This document shows, one piece after another, positions 62,181 through 64,000 of a stretch of 64,000 bases of DNA. Under the pieces are notes generated by a model that saw only the letters and a list, made by a program, of their open reading frames with translations, ran no database searches and was not told the DNA's origin. A program made the position numbers and the translations under genes. Source of the DNA: Glossina fuscipes (Eukaryota > Arthropoda > Insecta > Diptera > Glossinidae); assembly GCF_014805625.2 (NCBI RefSeq), contig NW_023998422.1, positions 10,107,264 to 10,171,263 on the forward strand, read 5' to 3'. How positions within the stretch are numbered: the stretch's first letter is position 1; every line of letters starts with the position of its first letter.

Positions 62181-63970
62181 TATTTTTTTTTTTTTTTTTT
62201 ATATTGGCCAACCAGCAAATCAAATTTCTTAAAAAAATTGGTCGTTTTCATTTTTGTCTACTAATTTAACTAATGGCAACCGCTAGCAAGCAATAGGTCT
62301 CGGTGAAGTAATAAAAATAAAAAAATGCATGAATAAAATTATTTTTGAACACTTTTTGAAATATAAATTAATTGAGAAAAAACATAATTCTCTCCTCTGA
62401 AATCGATTACAGTTAAGAAAACGGAGAGCTTAAAATTGTTGATTTTAGTTACGAAAACATTTAGACAAAACCTTTTTCAAATATTAAAGATGTTTAGAAA
62501 AATGATTTTATATCATTCGCTAATCAGTCCTAAAAGTATTGAGCTTGTCGCTTGCAGGCTAGCTAGCCTTAGTCTAACAAATGACAATCTATGTAAGTCG
62601 TGTCAAATCGAACTTCAATTGACAGTCAATGGTTGACAATCTAACAGCAAATTAAAAGGTTTTGGTTTTTTTTAAAAGCCGACATAAGAAACGGCTCTAC
62701 GGAATTTTATGTCGAAAGAGGCAAAAGGCTAGATTAGCTCTGATAATATGTAATTAAAACCAGTCGATGAAGATGTGATAAACCGCTTCCGGTTTCGTTT
62801 TGAAATTAATATGTTTTCACTCAAAAAAATCAATCGAAGAAGTTCTCATCCACGCCACGTGACAAATGAGCCAAAAAATCAATCAATTAAATTCTCGCCA
62901 AGCAATCTGTTGCGGATTCCAATGTTCTGAAGTTTATTTCCCTTTCGTAAATATGATCTATCACCCGGTCATCAACAGAGCCGGAAGTCTCTCCAACAAC
63001 CGTCGAATGCGCAATTCCTAAATGGGTTATCATGTTTTATTGTACCGATACTCTCTACACAGCACTAAATACTGCCTCCATATCTTCTTGATTGAAGTTT
63101 TTCAAAAATAACCCTTTCAAAAGTGGTTTTGTCAGGTATCTCGAAAATTTTACAAAGGAAATTACAGTCCTTTTGGAAATTGAGGGGGAACCGGCACATA
63201 TTGGCACAAGTGGCATTCCATATAAGGCTTGGTTGATAGTATGACATTTTCCAAAGTTTAGTATTTTTAAAAAACTTTTATTTATAGTGTGTATGAGAGA
63301 ACTAGCGGTACGAAAGAAGTAACTTACCATGTACTCTCACATTCCACCTGACTATGCCCATAAAAATTTTATAGATCTTACTTTTTCAAAATATTTTATT
63401 TTGCAAATTGAAAGGAGAAATTTTAATACTCTTCATCAACAATTGTTTCAATCTTCGAAAAGATTTACAAATAACTTTTTTTGTTTCGATATCCCTCGTT
63501 ACCCACGAGGAAGATTGTTGATCGCATTTAGAAGCTCAGAACGATTAACCAGTTTATAAGTGTCTAGAAAATTATTCGAAGACAAAGGTTGAGCCTTATT
63601 TAATTCCCCTGGCATGGTATCCGCACGATGAGCTAAGGAAATTTAAACAACATGTGTATAACTATCATACTGTTACAGTGCAATATTACTCGCAGACGAA
63701 GTTTTATCCATATTTATATGCTCTGCTGTAGCATCGACAGCCTGATAGCAAAGGCACACAATAATCCAAAGAAATAGGACATTTTTCAATAATTTATTGA
63801 ACATATTTCTCTTGAACAATACAAATAACTGATGATAAAGAAAGAAATGCTTTCACTGAAAAGACTCGAAGGAAACTGATAATTCCGAGGAGAAATTTCC
63901 ATATTATATATAGGATTGTTTTGATAATTAATGGATATTAAAAGATTTCCATCTAATCTATTTGACAGAT

Positions 63971-64000
63971 AACAAGTAAGAAAGTTGTATTCGGCCAAGG
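63971..64000 (+). repeat. start of a family A repeat at the window edge
   Basis: 'aacaagtaagaaagttgtat' followed by 'tcggccaagg' matches the beginning of copy A2 at 7281. The rest lies outside the window. Confidence 0.55.

Larger units (their letters stand above)
61470..64000. other. right-hand intergenic stretch
   Basis: Contains a family B repeat at 61960-62180, a T tract at 62180 and, at the very edge, the start of a family A repeat. Frames of 60-91 codons (for example 63330-63055 minus) have no recognisable domain. No supported gene. Confidence 0.55.

Noticed and set aside
63055..63330. Minus-strand 91-codon frame near the right edge
   Set aside because: No recognisable motif; two overlapping frames of similar length suggest chance.

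Overview
This is nuclear DNA from a higher (schizophoran) fly. It is AT-rich, with long introns, many A/T homopolymers and microsatellites, and dispersed repeats carrying a 'gtctgtccgtctg' motif. One of the two repeat families resembles the INE-1/DINE-1 elements of Drosophila. The repeat start at the right edge (aacaagtaagaaagttgtat) looks like repeats I associate with calyptrate or tephritid flies, but the species cannot be fixed from the window.

Layout. Positions 1-41859 hold the 5' part of the non-muscle myosin II heavy chain gene zipper (zip) on the minus strand. Four coding exons (41839-41708, 25307-25092, 10198-10042, 3230-3109) join in frame to give residues 1-209, from the start codon through the P-loop into loop 1. 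The introns are about 16.4, 14.9 and 6.8 kb; a fourth runs off the left edge. They hold repeats and no recognisable nested gene. Divergently from zip, at 45261-46652 (+), lies an intronless-CDS five-zinc-finger protein: an SP/KLF-type triple finger, a C-terminal finger pair, and six sumoylation-consensus motifs between and before them. It appears to have a small 5'UTR intron.

From about 46.7 to 64 kb the window is gene-poor and full of decayed or unrecognised coding pieces. These are: two convergent paralogous small genes of unknown function with a possible PB1/ubiquitin-like fold (52521-53135 + and 53791-53480 -); a broken P-element/THAP9-type transposase (about 55.5-57.2 kb, +); a BTB-only open reading frame related to Kelch-like proteins (57698-57327 -); a broken possibly MADF-like fragment (59.0-59.5 kb); a 52-bp minisatellite; two small unrecognised ORFs; and a run of four micro-exons with clean short introns but broken frames (61045-61469).

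The secure parts are zip, the zinc-finger gene, the BTB domain and the transposase relic. I found no tRNA, rRNA or CRISPR, and no convincing undescribed system. The most unusual signals are the micro-exon array, the convergent paralog pair and the transposase relic beside a BTB-only frame.
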